Source of the DNA: Burkholderia ubonensis
Lineage (GTDB): Bacteria; Pseudomonadota; Gammaproteobacteria; Burkholderiales; Burkholderiaceae
Reading direction: 5' to 3'
Assembly (NCBI RefSeq): GCF_902833085.1
Contig: NZ_CADFEB010000014.1
Location: 148,918-212,917 of the forward strand
Length of the DNA stretch: 64,000 nucleotides
Shown here: positions 62,822 through 64,000 of the stretch, piece after piece
How the letters are laid out: every line of letters starts with the position of its first letter
Numbering within the stretch: the first letter of the stretch is position 1
The notes under the pieces: generated by a model
The model's database searches: none
What the model was told of the DNA's origin: nothing
What the model saw: only the letters and a program-made list of their open reading frames with translations
Translations under genes and position numbers: made by a program

Positions 62822-64000
<1,179 letters not shown>

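Overview
The window is a GC-rich (roughly two-thirds G+C) proteobacterial chromosome segment. Its gene families and gene order point to a betaproteobacterium of the genus Burkholderia, most likely the cepacia complex, chromosome 1: mla operon next to thiOSGE, pilMN(OP)Q-aroK-aroB-dgt, gltBD, ResB/CcsB cytochrome c assembly, and the tuf-S10-spc-alpha ribosomal block. This is inferred from gene content; no database search was possible. Almost everything is core genome. I see no prophage, integrative element, CRISPR array, tRNA or rRNA.

Layout. 1-4504: partial ABC-2 type ATPase, then the phospholipid-transport operon mlaFEDACB (all minus). 4604-8340: thiamine operon thiO-thiS-thiG-thiE (minus) behind a clear TPP riboswitch; its leader also carries a possible 36-codon upstream ORF that overlaps the thiO start. 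8575-13202: SbmA/BacA-like ABC exporter, RNA 2',3'-cyclic phosphodiesterase, an alanine/glycine:cation symporter and a small unknown membrane protein. 13264-19742: gltB-gltD glutamate synthase. 19872-21628: a REP-associated transposase relative lacking its catalytic residues, and an OmpW porin. 21646-26716: glycerol-3-phosphate uptake operon ugpBAECQ. 26808-33815: pilMN(OP)Q-aroK-aroB-dgt, with PilO and PilP apparently fused. 34034-37240: penicillin-binding protein 1A, cyaY and lptM. 37263-47728: a heme and periplasmic-redox neighbourhood (msrPQ, ccsB-resB, a c4 cytochrome, engB, hemB, dsbD, cutA). 47851-64000: rplQ back to tuf, a nearly unbroken minus-strand run of 28 translation and secretion genes.

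How it fits together. Envelope functions dominate the first two thirds: Mla returns phospholipids to the inner membrane, PBP1A builds the wall, the pilM-Q genes resemble a type IV pilus or DNA-uptake envelope complex, and OmpW and the Ugp porter handle solutes. HemB supplies heme precursors, ResB/CcsB attach heme to c-type cytochromes such as the c4 protein encoded beside them, and DsbD/MsrPQ keep periplasmic thiols and methionines reduced.

The most interesting non-coding signal is a candidate small RNA of about 107 nt on the minus strand between engB and hemB (44209-44315): an 11-bp 5' hairpin, a second hairpin whose loop carries an anti-Shine-Dalgarno C-rich motif, and a strong intrinsic terminator with its T-tract on the minus strand. 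Other points worth checking are structured leaders, internal promoters and a perfect terminator-like hairpin inside the ribosomal operons, a degenerate extra domain on ThiE, and the PilO-PilP fusion.
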